In this document: piece after piece, positions 12,786-21,715 of the stretch
Layout: every line of letters begins with the position of its first letter
Position numbering within the stretch: the stretch's first letter is position 1
Assembly (NCBI RefSeq): GCF_014192415.1
Contig: NZ_JACHXY010000006.1
Span: 1 to 34,526, forward strand
Direction: 5' to 3'
Source: Microbacterium proteolyticum
GTDB lineage: Bacteria > Actinomycetota > Actinomycetes > Actinomycetales > Microbacteriaceae
DNA length: 34,526 nucleotides
Program-made: the position numbers and the translations under genes
The notes under the pieces: generated by a model
Told to the model about the DNA's origin: nothing
Seen by the model: the letters and a program-made list of their open reading frames with translations, nothing else
Databases searched by the model: none

Positions 12786-14429
12786 ATGGCCGCGAGTGAA
12801 TGCGCGCCGCTCGACTTCGGCTGCAAGGCCGGCGAGTGGGCAAACAGCGTCGTCGGTGATGCCATCCAGAACATGGCGGATGCCGTCATGGAAGCGTTCG
12901 GAAAGGCTGTCGCCTCGCTCGGCACGCTCTGGGTGAACGTCGGCACGCCGAACCTGACCGGGACGGGCGGAGGCTCGTCGATCGCGGCGGGTGCGACCGC
13001 TCCGAACTCTGACGGCATCATTCAGGTGCTCGGCTGGGTCACATGGATTGCGATCGTGCTCGCGGCTATCTCGATCATCCTCCTCGGCGCTCTCATCGCT
13101 ACGCGGATGCGCAACGGTGAGGGCTTCCAGGCCGCGGGCCGACTGGGGATCGTCCTCGGTGCAATCTTCCTCATCAGCGGCGCGACGGCGCTGGTATCTG
13201 GCCTGCTGCCGAACGGGCCGCAGGGCGCGGGCGGTGCGGTGCTGTTTCTGCAGTCGTCGCTGTGGTGGTACATGGGCGCAGCCGCGGTCGTGTCTGTCAT
13301 CGTCGGCGGCGTTCGGATGGCGTGGGAACAGCGCGCGGAGCCCGGCAAGGAGACGGTCAAGAGTCTGCTGACTCTGATCGTCGTGGCGGGTGCCGGCGTG
13401 ACCATCGTCGGGCTGCTCGTGTCGGCGTTCGACTCGTTCTCCGTGTGGATTCTCAACGGGGCGCTGAACTGCGACGTCGGGACGGATACGGCGTGCTTCG
13501 GGAACAACATCGCGACCCTGCTCGCCCTGACGACGAACCCGGCGACGGGCGGGCTCGGCGCTCTGCTCATCATCATTCTGGGGCTGATCGCGATCCTCGC
13601 GACGGCCTTCCAAATCGTGCTGATGATCGCGCGCGGGGGCATGCTCGTCATCCTGACGGGCATCCTCCCGCTGTCGGCGGCGGCCACCAACACCGAGATG
13701 GGTAAGGGCTGGTTCAAGAAGAACGTCGGGTGGCTGGTGGCGTTCATCCTCTACAAGCCGGCGGCCGCGATTGTCTACGCCGCGGCGTTCCAGCTCGCCG
13801 GAACGAACGTGTTCCAGGACGACGGGACGGGCTTCATCGCCGTTCTCACGGGCCTGATCCTGATGGTGCTCGCGCTGTTCGCGATGCCCGCCCTGATGCG
13901 GTTCGTGACCCCGCTCGTGGGGGCCATGTCGGCCGGTGCCGGCGGCGCTCTCGGCGTTGCTGCTCTCGCCGCCCTCCCTACGGGTGCGGCTTCGATGGGT
14001 CGCCTGGCGACGGGTTCCGGCGGCGGCTCGTCGGGCGGTTCGGGCTCGACCGGCTCGCCGGGGTCTACGGGCTCCACGGGGCCGTCGGGAGCGAACGGCG
14101 GGGGTCAGTCGGCGCCGCAAGCTGCGCAGGCGTCTAGCGCTGCCGGTGGCGGCACGACGGGCGCGGAGGCGTCCTCCGGTGCGGCCGCTGGTGGCACGGG
14201 CGCTGCTGCGGCATCTGCTGGTGGAGGCGCGGCCGCGGGTGGCGCTGCGGCCGGTGGAGCTGCTGCCGGGGGTGGAGCTGCTGCGGGAGCCGCGGCCGGC
14301 GCCGCTGGCGGCCCGATCGGTATGGCCGCGGGCGTCGCCCTCGGCGCTGCGAAGCAGGCAGGACAGGCGGCCACTGGGGCCGCACGGAACCTTGGTGACC
14401 AAGCGACAGGTGAAGGGAGCGGGAGCTGA
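12786..14429 (+). CDS. VirB6/TrbL-like polytopic membrane protein
   Basis: 547 residues with about seven or eight hydrophobic segments between residues 80 and 400, the hallmark of the VirB6/TrbL channel core. Residues 76-141 repeat the two-helix module of the pilin-like gene upstream. The last 140 residues are low-complexity Gly/Ala/Ser with runs such as AAAGGAAAGG, probably disordered and cytoplasmic. GC-rich codon bias in this tail creates very long false frames on the other strand. Stop and the next start overlap as TGATG. Confidence 0.88.
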   Translation: MAASECAPLDFGCKAGEWANSVVGDAIQNMADAVMEAFGKAVASLGTLWVNVGTPNLTGTGGGSSIAAGATAPNSDGIIQVLGWVTWIAIVLAAISIILLGALIATRMRNGEGFQAAGRLGIVLGAIFLISGATALVSGLLPNGPQGAGGAVLFLQSSLWWYMGAAAVVSVIVGGVRMAWEQRAEPGKETVKSLLTLIVVAGAGVTIVGLLVSAFDSFSVWILNGALNCDVGTDTACFGNNIATLLALTTNPATGGLGALLIIILGLIAILATAFQIVLMIARGGMLVILTGILPLSAAATNTEMGKGWFKKNVGWLVAFILYKPAAAIVYAAAFQLAGTNVFQDDGTGFIAVLTGLILMVLALFAMPALMRFVTPLVGAMSAGAGGALGVAALAALPTGAASMGRLATGSGGGSSGGSGSTGSPGSTGSTGPSGANGGGQSAPQAAQASSAAGGGTTGAEASSGAAAGGTGAAAASAGGGAAAGGAAAGGAAAGGGAAAGAAAGAAGGPIGMAAGVALGAAKQAGQAATGAARNLGDQATGEGSGS

Positions 14430-15940
14430 TGGCGACCGTAGAGACAAGCCGTAGGGGCGTGCGCACCTACGGGAACTGGCGTCAGCCGACCTCGCCCGGC
14501 CTCCTCGGGCTCGGGACGGTCGGCACGGGCTTGATGTTCGTTGCGCTGCTGATCGTGATCGTCGTGCTGATGACGACGGGCATCATCCAGGCGTTCGTGA
14601 CCGCCGCGGTGTTCGGCGGTCTGATCCTGCTGCTGACCATTCGCGACGGCGACGGGCGCAGCGTGCTCTCGCGCACCGCGAACCGGGTCGCGTGGACGTC
14701 GACGAAGCGTCGACGGGCGAACATCTACCGCTCCGGGCCGCTGGGGCGTTCCGACTGGGGAACGAACCAGCTTCCGGGGCTCGGTGCGCAGACTCGGCTC
14801 TCCGAGCACGAGGACTCCTACGCGCGGCCGTTCGCGATGATCTACTCGCCGCACGCTAAGACGTACTCGATCGTGATCGGCACTGAGCCTGACGGCGCGG
14901 CGCTCGTCGACCAGGAGCAAGTCGACCTGTGGGTGGCCGACTGGGGCCACTGGCTGCGCAACCTCGGTGATGAGCCGAACATGGAAGCGGCCGCGGTCAC
15001 GATCGAGACGGCTCCCGACTCGGGTCGCCGGCTGCGCCGCGAGGTCGAGACGAACACCGACCCCGACGGCCCGGACTTCGCCAAGGCGATGCTGGGCGAG
15101 GTAGTGCTGAGCTACCCCGCCGGCTCGTCGACGGTGAAGGCGTACGTGACGCTGACGTTCGCGGCTGCACCCCGGAAGGGTGCCAAGCCGCGCAAGCCTG
15201 ACGAAATGGCGCGTGAGCTCGCAGCTCGCCTCCCCGGTCTGACCGCGAGCTTGCAGGCGACGGGTGCCGGTGCGGCGCACCCGCTGTCGGCGCAGGAGCT
15301 GTGCGAGACGATCCGGGTCGCCTATGACCCGGCCGCCGCGACGCTCATCGACGACGCGCACGCGGACGGGGAAGTGCCCGATCTGCGGTGGAGCGACGTC
15401 GGCCCGACGGCCGCGCAGGCCGGGTGGGATGGCTACCGGCACGACTCGGCCAAGTCCGTGACGTGGGCGATGACTCAGGCTCCCCGCGGGCTCGTGCAGT
15501 CGGGCGTCCTCGCCCGGCTGCTGGCTCCGCACCGCGACATTGCCCGCAAGCGCGTGACGCTGCTCTACAAGCCGATCGACCCGGCGCGGGCAGCAACGCT
15601 CGTGCAGTCGGACGTGCGAGCTGCGGAGTTCAAGGCGACGTCGACGCGGAAGCCGGCCGCGCGTGACTCGCTCGCGCTGCGGTCGGCTCAGGCGACGGAA
15701 TCGGAGGAGGCATCGGGCGCGGGCCTGGTGAACTTCGGCATCCTCGTCACCGCGACGGTGCTTGACCCGGCCAAGGAGGCCGACGCCCGCGCCGCGGTCG
15801 ACAACCTCGGCGCGACGGCACGGCTTCGCCTGCGGCCCGTCTACGGATCACAGGACAGCGCTTTCGCCGCCGCGCTGCCGCTGGGCCTCGTGCTCACCAA
15901 GCACGTTGCCGTCCCTGCGGCGCTGAGGGAGCGTGTGTGA
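14429..15940 (+). CDS. SCO6880-like type IV secretion protein
   Basis: 503 residues. Two membrane helices at about 27-70 resemble the PrgI-type small subunit, followed by a long soluble domain similar to the N-terminal part of VirB4. In actinobacteria this fusion is known as the SCO6880 family and is always paired with a separate VirB4 ATPase, which follows here. It would anchor the VirB4 ATPase to the membrane. It is coupled to both neighbours by TGATG overlaps. No nucleotide-binding motif is present, as expected. Confidence 0.88.
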   Translation: MATVETSRRGVRTYGNWRQPTSPGLLGLGTVGTGLMFVALLIVIVVLMTTGIIQAFVTAAVFGGLILLLTIRDGDGRSVLSRTANRVAWTSTKRRRANIYRSGPLGRSDWGTNQLPGLGAQTRLSEHEDSYARPFAMIYSPHAKTYSIVIGTEPDGAALVDQEQVDLWVADWGHWLRNLGDEPNMEAAAVTIETAPDSGRRLRREVETNTDPDGPDFAKAMLGEVVLSYPAGSSTVKAYVTLTFAAAPRKGAKPRKPDEMARELAARLPGLTASLQATGAGAAHPLSAQELCETIRVAYDPAAATLIDDAHADGEVPDLRWSDVGPTAAQAGWDGYRHDSAKSVTWAMTQAPRGLVQSGVLARLLAPHRDIARKRVTLLYKPIDPARAATLVQSDVRAAEFKATSTRKPAARDSLALRSAQATESEEASGAGLVNFGILVTATVLDPAKEADARAAVDNLGATARLRLRPVYGSQDSAFAAALPLGLVLTKHVAVPAALRERV

Positions 15941-17568
15941 TGACCCCGGATCAGATTGCCCTCGCCGTCCTCGGCGGGCTCGTCGTGCTCGTGATCGTCG
16001 GTGCGCTGCTGTTCGTGCGCACCGGGCAGAAGAACACGGATGCGGGCTCGTCGACGTCGGCCGGGGCTCTCACCTCTCGCGGGTGGAGCGGCCCCGGCGG
16101 CGGCATGTCGAACTTCATCCAGCCGCCCGCCGAGTGGCGCGGCACGACCGTTCAGGTGTGTGGCCTGTGGCCGTACTCGATCGGTGCCGGCACTCCGATG
16201 GTGGGTGTCCCGCTCGGCCGCCACATTCACACCGGGGCGACGTTGTGCTGCGACCCGATTTCGTGGTTCCAGCGCGCGAAGCTCATCAGCAACCCGTCGC
16301 TGTTCGTGCTTGGCAGGCCGGGCCTCGGGAAGTCGACGGCCGTCGCCCGCATGGCGATCGGCCTCGCCGGCTACGGCGTGCAGCCTCTCGTGCTGGGCGA
16401 TCTGCGCCCGGACTACGTGGAGGTCATTCGCGCGCTCGGCGGTCAGGTCATCACCCTCGGCCGCGGCCGCGGGTATCTGAACGTCCTCGACCCCGGCGAG
16501 GCGAAGGAGGCCGCTCAGCGGCTCGTCGACGCCGGATTCGAGAAGGAGGCCGGCGAGGTCTTGGAGGACGCTCACGGCCGCCGTCTGGCTATGGTGTCGT
16601 CCCTGCTGACGATCCTCCGCAAGTCCGCGCCGAGCGACGTTGAGGAATCGATCGTCGACCAGGCGCTGCGCTACCTCGACCGCCACTTCGAGGGCATCCC
16701 CGTTCTGGGCGATCTGCTGCGCGTCGTGCAGGAAGGGCCGGAGGAGCTGCGCCAGGTGGCCGTCGACCGCGGCGACTTCGCGGAGTATCAGCGCATCACG
16801 CGCGGGCTGGAAGCGTCGCTCATCAGCCTCTCCCGCGGTGGCCGCTTGGGCGAAATGTTCTCCAAGCACACCACCAACCCCATGCGGCTCGACCGCCCGG
16901 TGGTCTACGACATTTCGGCCATCGGTGAGGCTGAGGGCGATCTGCGCGCGGCGACCCTGCTCGCCTGCTGGTCGAACGGCTTCGCGACGGTCAACATCGC
17001 GAACGTCCTCGCGGATGCCGAGCTGGAACCGCGCCGGCACTACTTCGTCATCATGGACGAGCTGTGGCGCGCGCTGCGCGCCGGGAACGGCATCGTCGAT
17101 CGCGTCGACTTCCTCACCCGCCTGAACCGTCAGGTGGGCGTCGGCACGGCGATGATTTCGCACACGATGGCCGACCTGAGCGCCCTCCCAGAGGAGGACC
17201 GATTGAAGGCGAAGGGCTTCGTAGAGCGCGCCGGCATGGTCATGTGCGCCGGCCTGCCGTACACCGAAATGCCGGAGCTGACGACCGTCATCCCGTTCTC
17301 GGAGGCCGAGCAAGAGCTACTGACGGGCTGGCAGGACCCGCCCGCGTGGGACGCCGCGTCGGGCCGCGAGGTCGACCCTCCCGGCCGCGGGAAGTTCCTC
17401 GTCAAGGTCGGCACTCGGCCGGGTATCCCGGTCGAGGTTCGCCTGACGGAGGCTGAGCGCTCGATCCGCGACACCAATCAGCGGTGGTACGAACAGTCCC
17501 GCACCGGCCGCCGCGCGCTGCGTGCGGTGGAGGAGCTGGTCGAGGAGCACGAGGAGAGGGTGTCATGA
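15940..17568 (+). CDS. VirB4-like ATPase
   Basis: 542 residues. One N-terminal membrane helix (about 5-27), then a RecA-like motor domain with Walker A GRPGLGKST at 125-133 (K131) and Walker B YFVIMDELWRAL with D373-E374. It energises channel assembly and DNA transport. It is shorter than classical VirB4 (about 800 residues) because the N-terminal domain is encoded separately in the SCO6880-like gene. ATG 15940 is preferred over the adjacent GTG because it gives the same TGATG overlap used throughout the operon. Confidence 0.92.
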   Translation: MTPDQIALAVLGGLVVLVIVGALLFVRTGQKNTDAGSSTSAGALTSRGWSGPGGGMSNFIQPPAEWRGTTVQVCGLWPYSIGAGTPMVGVPLGRHIHTGATLCCDPISWFQRAKLISNPSLFVLGRPGLGKSTAVARMAIGLAGYGVQPLVLGDLRPDYVEVIRALGGQVITLGRGRGYLNVLDPGEAKEAAQRLVDAGFEKEAGEVLEDAHGRRLAMVSSLLTILRKSAPSDVEESIVDQALRYLDRHFEGIPVLGDLLRVVQEGPEELRQVAVDRGDFAEYQRITRGLEASLISLSRGGRLGEMFSKHTTNPMRLDRPVVYDISAIGEAEGDLRAATLLACWSNGFATVNIANVLADAELEPRRHYFVIMDELWRALRAGNGIVDRVDFLTRLNRQVGVGTAMISHTMADLSALPEEDRLKAKGFVERAGMVMCAGLPYTEMPELTTVIPFSEAEQELLTGWQDPPAWDAASGREVDPPGRGKFLVKVGTRPGIPVEVRLTEAERSIRDTNQRWYEQSRTGRRALRAVEELVEEHEERVS

Positions 17569-19352
17569 GCACTCCGAACAACCGCCGCCGCGACCCCGGC
17601 GGCTTCGGCGCGGAGACGCTGATGCTCCTCCTGGGTATCGGCGGCGTCGTGGCCGCGATCGTCGTACTGAACGTGGCCGTGCGCCTCGGGCACCAGCTCG
17701 ACGGAACCGGCGTCGAGCTGCCCAGCGACCCCTTCGCGTTCACCCTCGGCGTGATCCTCGGTCGGGTGCCGTGGCCGGCATCCGCGACCTGGATCGTCGC
17801 GCTGCTCCTGGCGATCGTCCTCGCCCTCGTGGTGCTGGCGATCGTCGGCGTCGTCCGCTACCGGAAGGGCCGCACGCGCGTCGACCGGGCCAGCAGCTAC
17901 ATGGGTCGAGGGAAGGACGTCGAGGGCCTGAGCAAGCGCAACGCGCAGGCGCAGGCGACCCGGCTCGGCGTCACCGGCTCTCTCGGCGTGCCGATCGGCA
18001 AGACCCTCGGTCAGATGCCGCTCTACGGCACCTGGGAGGACATGCACATCGACATCTGGGGGCCTCGCACGGGTAAGACGACCTCTCGGGCCGTCCCGGC
18101 CATCCTGGACGCTCCTGGGGGCGTTCTCGTGACCTCGAACAAGCGCGACGTCGTCGACGCGACCCGCGACGTGCGCGCGGAGGCCGGCCCGGTCTGGGTG
18201 TTCGATCCGCAGGGGATCGCGCTCGAGAACCCTACGTGGTGGTGGAACCCGCTCAGCTACGTCACCGACGAGGTTCGCGCGGCCAAGCTGGCCGATCACT
18301 TCGCCTCGGGCTCACGCGATCCGGGAGCCAAGACCGATGCCTACTTCGACCCCGCGGGGCAAGATCTCCTCGCGGGGCTCCTGCTCGCGGCCGCGCTCGA
18401 CGTGCGCCCGATCACCGACGTCTACACCTGGCTCACCCGCCCGACGGAGGAGGAGCCGGTCGACATTCTCCGGCGTCACGGCTACGACCTCACGGCCGAC
18501 CAGGTGCGCGGGGTCATCACGGCCCCGGAGAAGCAGCGCGGCGGCATCTACGGCACGGCGCAGCAGATGGCGTCGTGCCTCACCAACCGCCAGGTGGCCG
18601 CGTGGGTGAACCCGCAGGGCAACCCCGATCTGCGTCCGCAGTTCGACCCGGCCGCGTTCGTGCGCGACGGTGGCACCCTGTACTCGCTCTCCAAGGAGGG
18701 TCGCGGGACCGCCGGCCCGCTCGTCACGGCGCTCACGGTCGCCGTGGTGGAGGCTGCGGAGGAGCTGGCCGCCGGCTCTGCCGGTGGCCGCCTGTCGGTG
18801 CCCCTGCTCGGGGTGCTCGACGAGGCCGCGAACGTGTGCCGGTGGCGTGAGCTGCCGAACCTCTACAGCCACTACGGCTCGCGCGGAATCGTGCTGATGA
18901 CGATCCTGCAGTCGTGGTCGCAGGGCGTCGACGTGTGGGGCGAGTCGGGGATGCGCAAGCTGTGGAGCGCATCGAACGTCAAGGTCTACGGGGGCGGCGT
19001 CTCCGAAGATGCGTTCCTGGAAAGCCTGTCCAAGCTGATCGGTGACTATGACCGTCAGGCGTCGTCGGTGTCCTCCGGCCGTGGCGGCCGCAGCGTGAAT
19101 CAGCAGCTTCACCGTGAGCGAATCCTGGACGTGGCCGACCTCGCCGCGATGCCGAAGGGTCGCGCCGTGGTGCTCTCCTCCGGGAACCGGCCGACGCTCA
19201 TCCGCACGCAGCCGTGGATGACCGGCCCGCACGCGGAGAAGGTGAAGGCGTCGATCGCCGCTCACGACCCGCAGGCGTCTCGAACGATCATCGAGGCGCA
19301 GGAGTCGGTGCGTGAGGTTGCGATCGCGAACAGCGAGAAGGGCGCGGCCTGA
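17565..19352 (+). CDS. VirD4/TraG-type coupling protein
   Basis: 595 residues. Two membrane helices at about 18-40 and 65-100, then a TraG/VirD4 ATPase domain: Walker A GPRTGKTT at about 166-173, Walker B VLDEAANV near 419. It links the relaxase-DNA complex to the channel and pumps the strand. The start ATG overlaps the VirB4 stop (ATGA). The Walker A has RT instead of the more common GSGKT variants, as in other actinobacterial TraG proteins. Confidence 0.93.
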   Translation: MSTPNNRRRDPGGFGAETLMLLLGIGGVVAAIVVLNVAVRLGHQLDGTGVELPSDPFAFTLGVILGRVPWPASATWIVALLLAIVLALVVLAIVGVVRYRKGRTRVDRASSYMGRGKDVEGLSKRNAQAQATRLGVTGSLGVPIGKTLGQMPLYGTWEDMHIDIWGPRTGKTTSRAVPAILDAPGGVLVTSNKRDVVDATRDVRAEAGPVWVFDPQGIALENPTWWWNPLSYVTDEVRAAKLADHFASGSRDPGAKTDAYFDPAGQDLLAGLLLAAALDVRPITDVYTWLTRPTEEEPVDILRRHGYDLTADQVRGVITAPEKQRGGIYGTAQQMASCLTNRQVAAWVNPQGNPDLRPQFDPAAFVRDGGTLYSLSKEGRGTAGPLVTALTVAVVEAAEELAAGSAGGRLSVPLLGVLDEAANVCRWRELPNLYSHYGSRGIVLMTILQSWSQGVDVWGESGMRKLWSASNVKVYGGGVSEDAFLESLSKLIGDYDRQASSVSSGRGGRSVNQQLHRERILDVADLAAMPKGRAVVLSSGNRPTLIRTQPWMTGPHAEKVKASIAAHDPQASRTIIEAQESVREVAIANSEKGAA

Positions 19353-20047
19353 TGAGCGACGACTGGGGCGACGAGGAGCCCGGCATCGAGGCGCAGCCGT
19401 TCGAGCTGGACGAGCGCGACGAGCCCGGCGCGGAGCTGCCCGAACGGGAGCCGGGCCGGCTGTTCGGAGTCGACATTGCCGACGTCGCGAACGCTCTCGC
19501 CGCTCCGGCGATTCGCGCCGTGGTGCAGAAGGCCGTCACGGGCGCGGTGAAAGACGCTGTGCAGGCCGAAGTCGACGAGGCCCTGGACCCCTCGGTGATC
19601 GAGGAGCTGCAAGCGCAGGCGGCCACGGCCGCCCGTCGCGCTGTCACCGCGGCGATGGATGCGCTCGACGAAGAGCCGGCCGACGAGCAGCCGACGCTAT
19701 ACTACGGCTCGGTCGACGAGTTCGTGCGCGAGTACCTGGTGAAGAACTACCGTCGCCGCGTCGACGGCCAGCGCACCGTGTGGGCGGCCGACTGGTGGAA
19801 CTACCCGGAGGCGACGATTCGTCTCGATGCGCTGTGGCGGGCTTGGGAGCACCTTCGCCTGGACCCGACGACGGGCATGAGCGTCTGGTATCGCGACCAC
19901 GCCGAGCACCACATGAGCGTGCTGCTCGACCCGTCCGGGCCGTTCGCCGCTGCCGGCGAGGGCAAGAACCGCGAGAACGTCAACGAGAAGGGCGCAGAGC
20001 TGCCGTACACGGCCCCGCCAGACGGGTTGTATCCCGACCTCCGATAG
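19352..20047 (+). CDS. DUF4913-like transfer accessory protein
   Basis: 231 residues, soluble. The C-terminal half (about 110-210) carries the tryptophan-rich DUF4913 pattern: YYGSVDEFVREYL, then WWNYPEATIRLDALWRAWE and WYRDHAEHHMSVL. Function is unknown, but the family is regularly found at the end of actinobacterial transfer operons beside the coupling protein. The N-terminal half is acidic and Ala-rich with a predicted helix. It is coupled to VirD4 by TGATG and ends the plus operon. Confidence 0.82.
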   Translation: MSDDWGDEEPGIEAQPFELDERDEPGAELPEREPGRLFGVDIADVANALAAPAIRAVVQKAVTGAVKDAVQAEVDEALDPSVIEELQAQAATAARRAVTAAMDALDEEPADEQPTLYYGSVDEFVREYLVKNYRRRVDGQRTVWAADWWNYPEATIRLDALWRAWEHLRLDPTTGMSVWYRDHAEHHMSVLLDPSGPFAAAGEGKNRENVNEKGAELPYTAPPDGLYPDLR

Positions 20048-20151
20048 ACCCGTGTTCGGTGACGCGGTGCTGAGCTGGGACCAAATCGGCCTCTTCCGCG
20101 TCGATAGTGTGGACGCGCACCAATTGTCACTGCCACCTTCCTGGGGGAACT

Positions 20152-20715
20152 ATGCACCGCACCACCAAAGCCACCACGCTCATCGCCTCGCTCGGCATCG
20201 CCGTGCTCGCCTTCGCAGGATGCGCGAGCACGGCAACCGACTCGCCCGCACCCGACGAGACTGTCACCGTCGACAGCGCTCCGATCGAGGAGGCGCCGGC
20301 CGAAGCGACATTCGAAGACTCCGTGCTCACGACCGAGGACGTGACGATCACCATCACGGACACCAAGACGATCCAGGTTGGCGAGCCTGGCAACGAATAC
20401 GGCGATGTACCGGTCATCGCGTTCTGGTACGACATCACGAACACCGGTGCCGACCGCGACGTCACCCCGAACGATTTCATCTTCTACTTCAACGCTTTCC
20501 AGGACAACGACCCGAACGCAGAGAACGAGCTCAATGTCGGAGCACTGCCCGATGACCAGTTCCTCGACTCCCAAATGGAAAACATCAAGGAGGGCGGCAC
20601 CGTCTCGAACGCGGTGGCGTACGAGCTGACTGACACGACGACGCCCGTGAAGCTCGTGGCGTCGACCGACCTCGGCCAGACCGAGATTGGAAGCATGACG
20701 ATCAACCTCGGCTGA
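20152..20715 (+). CDS. Lipoprotein, DUF5067-like
   Basis: 187 residues with a clear lipoprotein signal (MHRTTK, hydrophobic stretch, LAFAGC with Cys at about 23), an acidic linker, and an Ig-like beta domain at about 70-185. The pattern VIAFWYDITNTGAD...FIFYFNAFQDND resembles DUF5067, a family of secreted Gram-positive lipoproteins. ATG 20152 follows GGGGG at 4-5 nt. A strong terminator follows. It stands alone between the tra and mob operons, and its A-rich codons differ somewhat from its neighbours. A role in surface exclusion is possible but unsupported. Confidence 0.82.
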   Translation: MHRTTKATTLIASLGIAVLAFAGCASTATDSPAPDETVTVDSAPIEEAPAEATFEDSVLTTEDVTITITDTKTIQVGEPGNEYGDVPVIAFWYDITNTGADRDVTPNDFIFYFNAFQDNDPNAENELNVGALPDDQFLDSQMENIKEGGTVSNAVAYELTDTTTPVKLVASTDLGQTEIGSMTINLG

Positions 20716-20721
20716 ACGCAA

Positions 20722-20767
20722 CAACGAGAGAGGGACCGGCCCCAACGGGTCGGTCCCTCTCTCGTTG
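20722..20767. terminator. Strong bidirectional-type terminator
   Basis: A 17-bp perfect stem, CAACGAGAGAGGGACCG (20722-20738) with CGGTCCCTCTCTCGTTG (20751-20767), encloses a 12-nt loop just after the lipoprotein stop. No long U-run follows on either strand. It probably isolates the lipoprotein gene from the converging mob operon. Confidence 0.85.
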
Positions 20768-20880
20768 CTCAGACGGCACTCAGGCGGTATTGGCGACCGG
20801 GCGCGCATCGGGCTCTTTTCCGAACCGACGCACGCTCGGTCGCATCGCTCAGGAGGGCCACCAAGTGTAGGAACCGGTCC

Positions 20881-20942
20881 GAGATGTCCGCCCGGATGCG
20901 ACGGCTCCTGGGTGCGACGGGTTGAAATGTCCGCGATCGGAC
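20881..20942. repeat. TGTCC motifs, left cluster
   Basis: GAGATGTCCG at 20881-20890 and GAAATGTCCGCGATCGGAC at 20924-20942, the latter containing the perfect dyad GTCCG-CGAT-CGGAC. The GAAATGTCC sequence recurs at 21311 on the other side of the small membrane-protein gene. Candidates are sub-sites of a serine resolvase or remains of insertion-sequence ends. Confidence 0.5.
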
Positions 20943-21028
20943 GCAGCGAGCGGCGCGCGACTTGTCCCTCCATACTCCGGAGCGGCGCGTCCACCCGGCG
21001 GCTGCGGTACGTACCCGAGGACGTGAGG

Positions 21029-21229
21029 CTATTTGGCGTTCCGGCACTTTCGGAGGGTGTCAGCAGCTACCCCGAATGTCAGTCCCACACTTGCGCCCAA
21101 GAGCAAACCGAGCGCGAGGTTGTCGACCATGAACACCCCGAACGCCGCGCCGAGCGGGAGTCCAAGTACGATCCCGATCGCAATCCAGTTCGTTGCCTCT
21201 TGTCGCCTGCTACCACCGTCATCGCTCAC
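21029..21229 (-). CDS. Small glycine-zipper membrane protein
   Basis: 66 residues with two hydrophobic segments of small residues (IAIGIVLGLPLGAAFGVF and LALGLLLGASVGLTFGVA), a glycine-zipper-like hairpin, and a basic end (TLRKCRNAK). The GTG at 21229 is preferred to the upstream ATG at 21340, because the extra 37 residues are encoded by the TGTCC repeat region and look non-native. The ribosome site (GTAGG) is weak. It is the last gene downstream of the mob operon. Function unknown; entry exclusion or stress tolerance are both possible. Confidence 0.65.
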   Translation of the reverse strand: MSDDGGSRRQEATNWIAIGIVLGLPLGAAFGVFMVDNLALGLLLGASVGLTFGVAADTLRKCRNAK

Positions 21230-21309
21230 GAAACCTACATTAGGGTGTTCGCTTTCGCTTGTGCCTCCGTCGCGAGGATGAGACGGAAGCCCACCGGCGT
21301 AATCCGGCG

Positions 21310-21359
21310 CGAAATGTCCAGCTGGACAAGTAGTGGACATTTCGCCCTCGAAATGGACA
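21310..21359. repeat. TGTCC dyad cluster, right
   Basis: CGAAATGTCC (21310-21319) and GGACATTTCG (21335-21344) form a perfect 10-bp inverted repeat; GTCCAGCTGGAC (21316-21327) is a perfect 12-bp palindrome inside it; CGAAATGGACA follows at 21349-21359. The dense dyads look like recombinase or operator sub-sites. They lie between two minus-strand genes. Confidence 0.65.
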
Positions 21360-21373
21360 ACTCCCCGCGGAAC

Positions 21374-21715
21374 CTACACCAAGGCGTCATTCGCGACTTC
21401 GCGGTCGGTCTGGTTGTCAGAACCGGCTTGGCCGAGCGCCCATTCCGCGCGCTTCCACCACTGCTCCCGCGCTGCATTCTCGCGCGCGATCCGCGTCGAC
21501 CGGTACGCCGGGTAGAACGCGATCGCTGCCGCAACGATGGCGAACAGGCCCGCCATCGGAGGGCCGCTGACCATCGCCAGCCACAGCGCCTCGTCCATCA
21601 CCACGGGCGTCGAGAACGCGGGATATGGCGGGAAGGCGCTGCGCAGCCCGTATCCAACCCCGCCGCTGGCGACGACGATCACCGTGATGACCGCCGCCCA
21701 GCGTTTCTTGCTCAT
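21374..21715 (-). CDS. Small membrane protein of the mob operon
   Basis: 113 residues with a hydrophobic N-terminal segment (about 7-25) and a second at about 47-70 (WLAMVSGPPMAGLFAIVAAAIAFY), followed by a charged helical tail (STRIARENAAREQWWKRAEWAL). The ATG overlaps the stop of the coiled-coil gene (ATGA), so it belongs to the mob operon. I do not recognise the family. Two-helix proteins next to relaxases sometimes help docking at the membrane or act in entry exclusion. Confidence 0.7.
   Translation of the reverse strand: MSKKRWAAVITVIVVASGGVGYGLRSAFPPYPAFSTPVVMDEALWLAMVSGPPMAGLFAIVAAAIAFYPAYRSTRIARENAAREQWWKRAEWALGQAGSDNQTDREVANDALV

Noticed and set aside
11898..14447. Very long open frame on the minus strand (849 codons) across the plus-strand transfer genes
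   Set aside because: It is antisense to three well-supported transfer genes, consists mostly of Arg/Gly/Ala/Asp low-complexity sequence, and arises from the GC-rich third-codon bias of the true genes.
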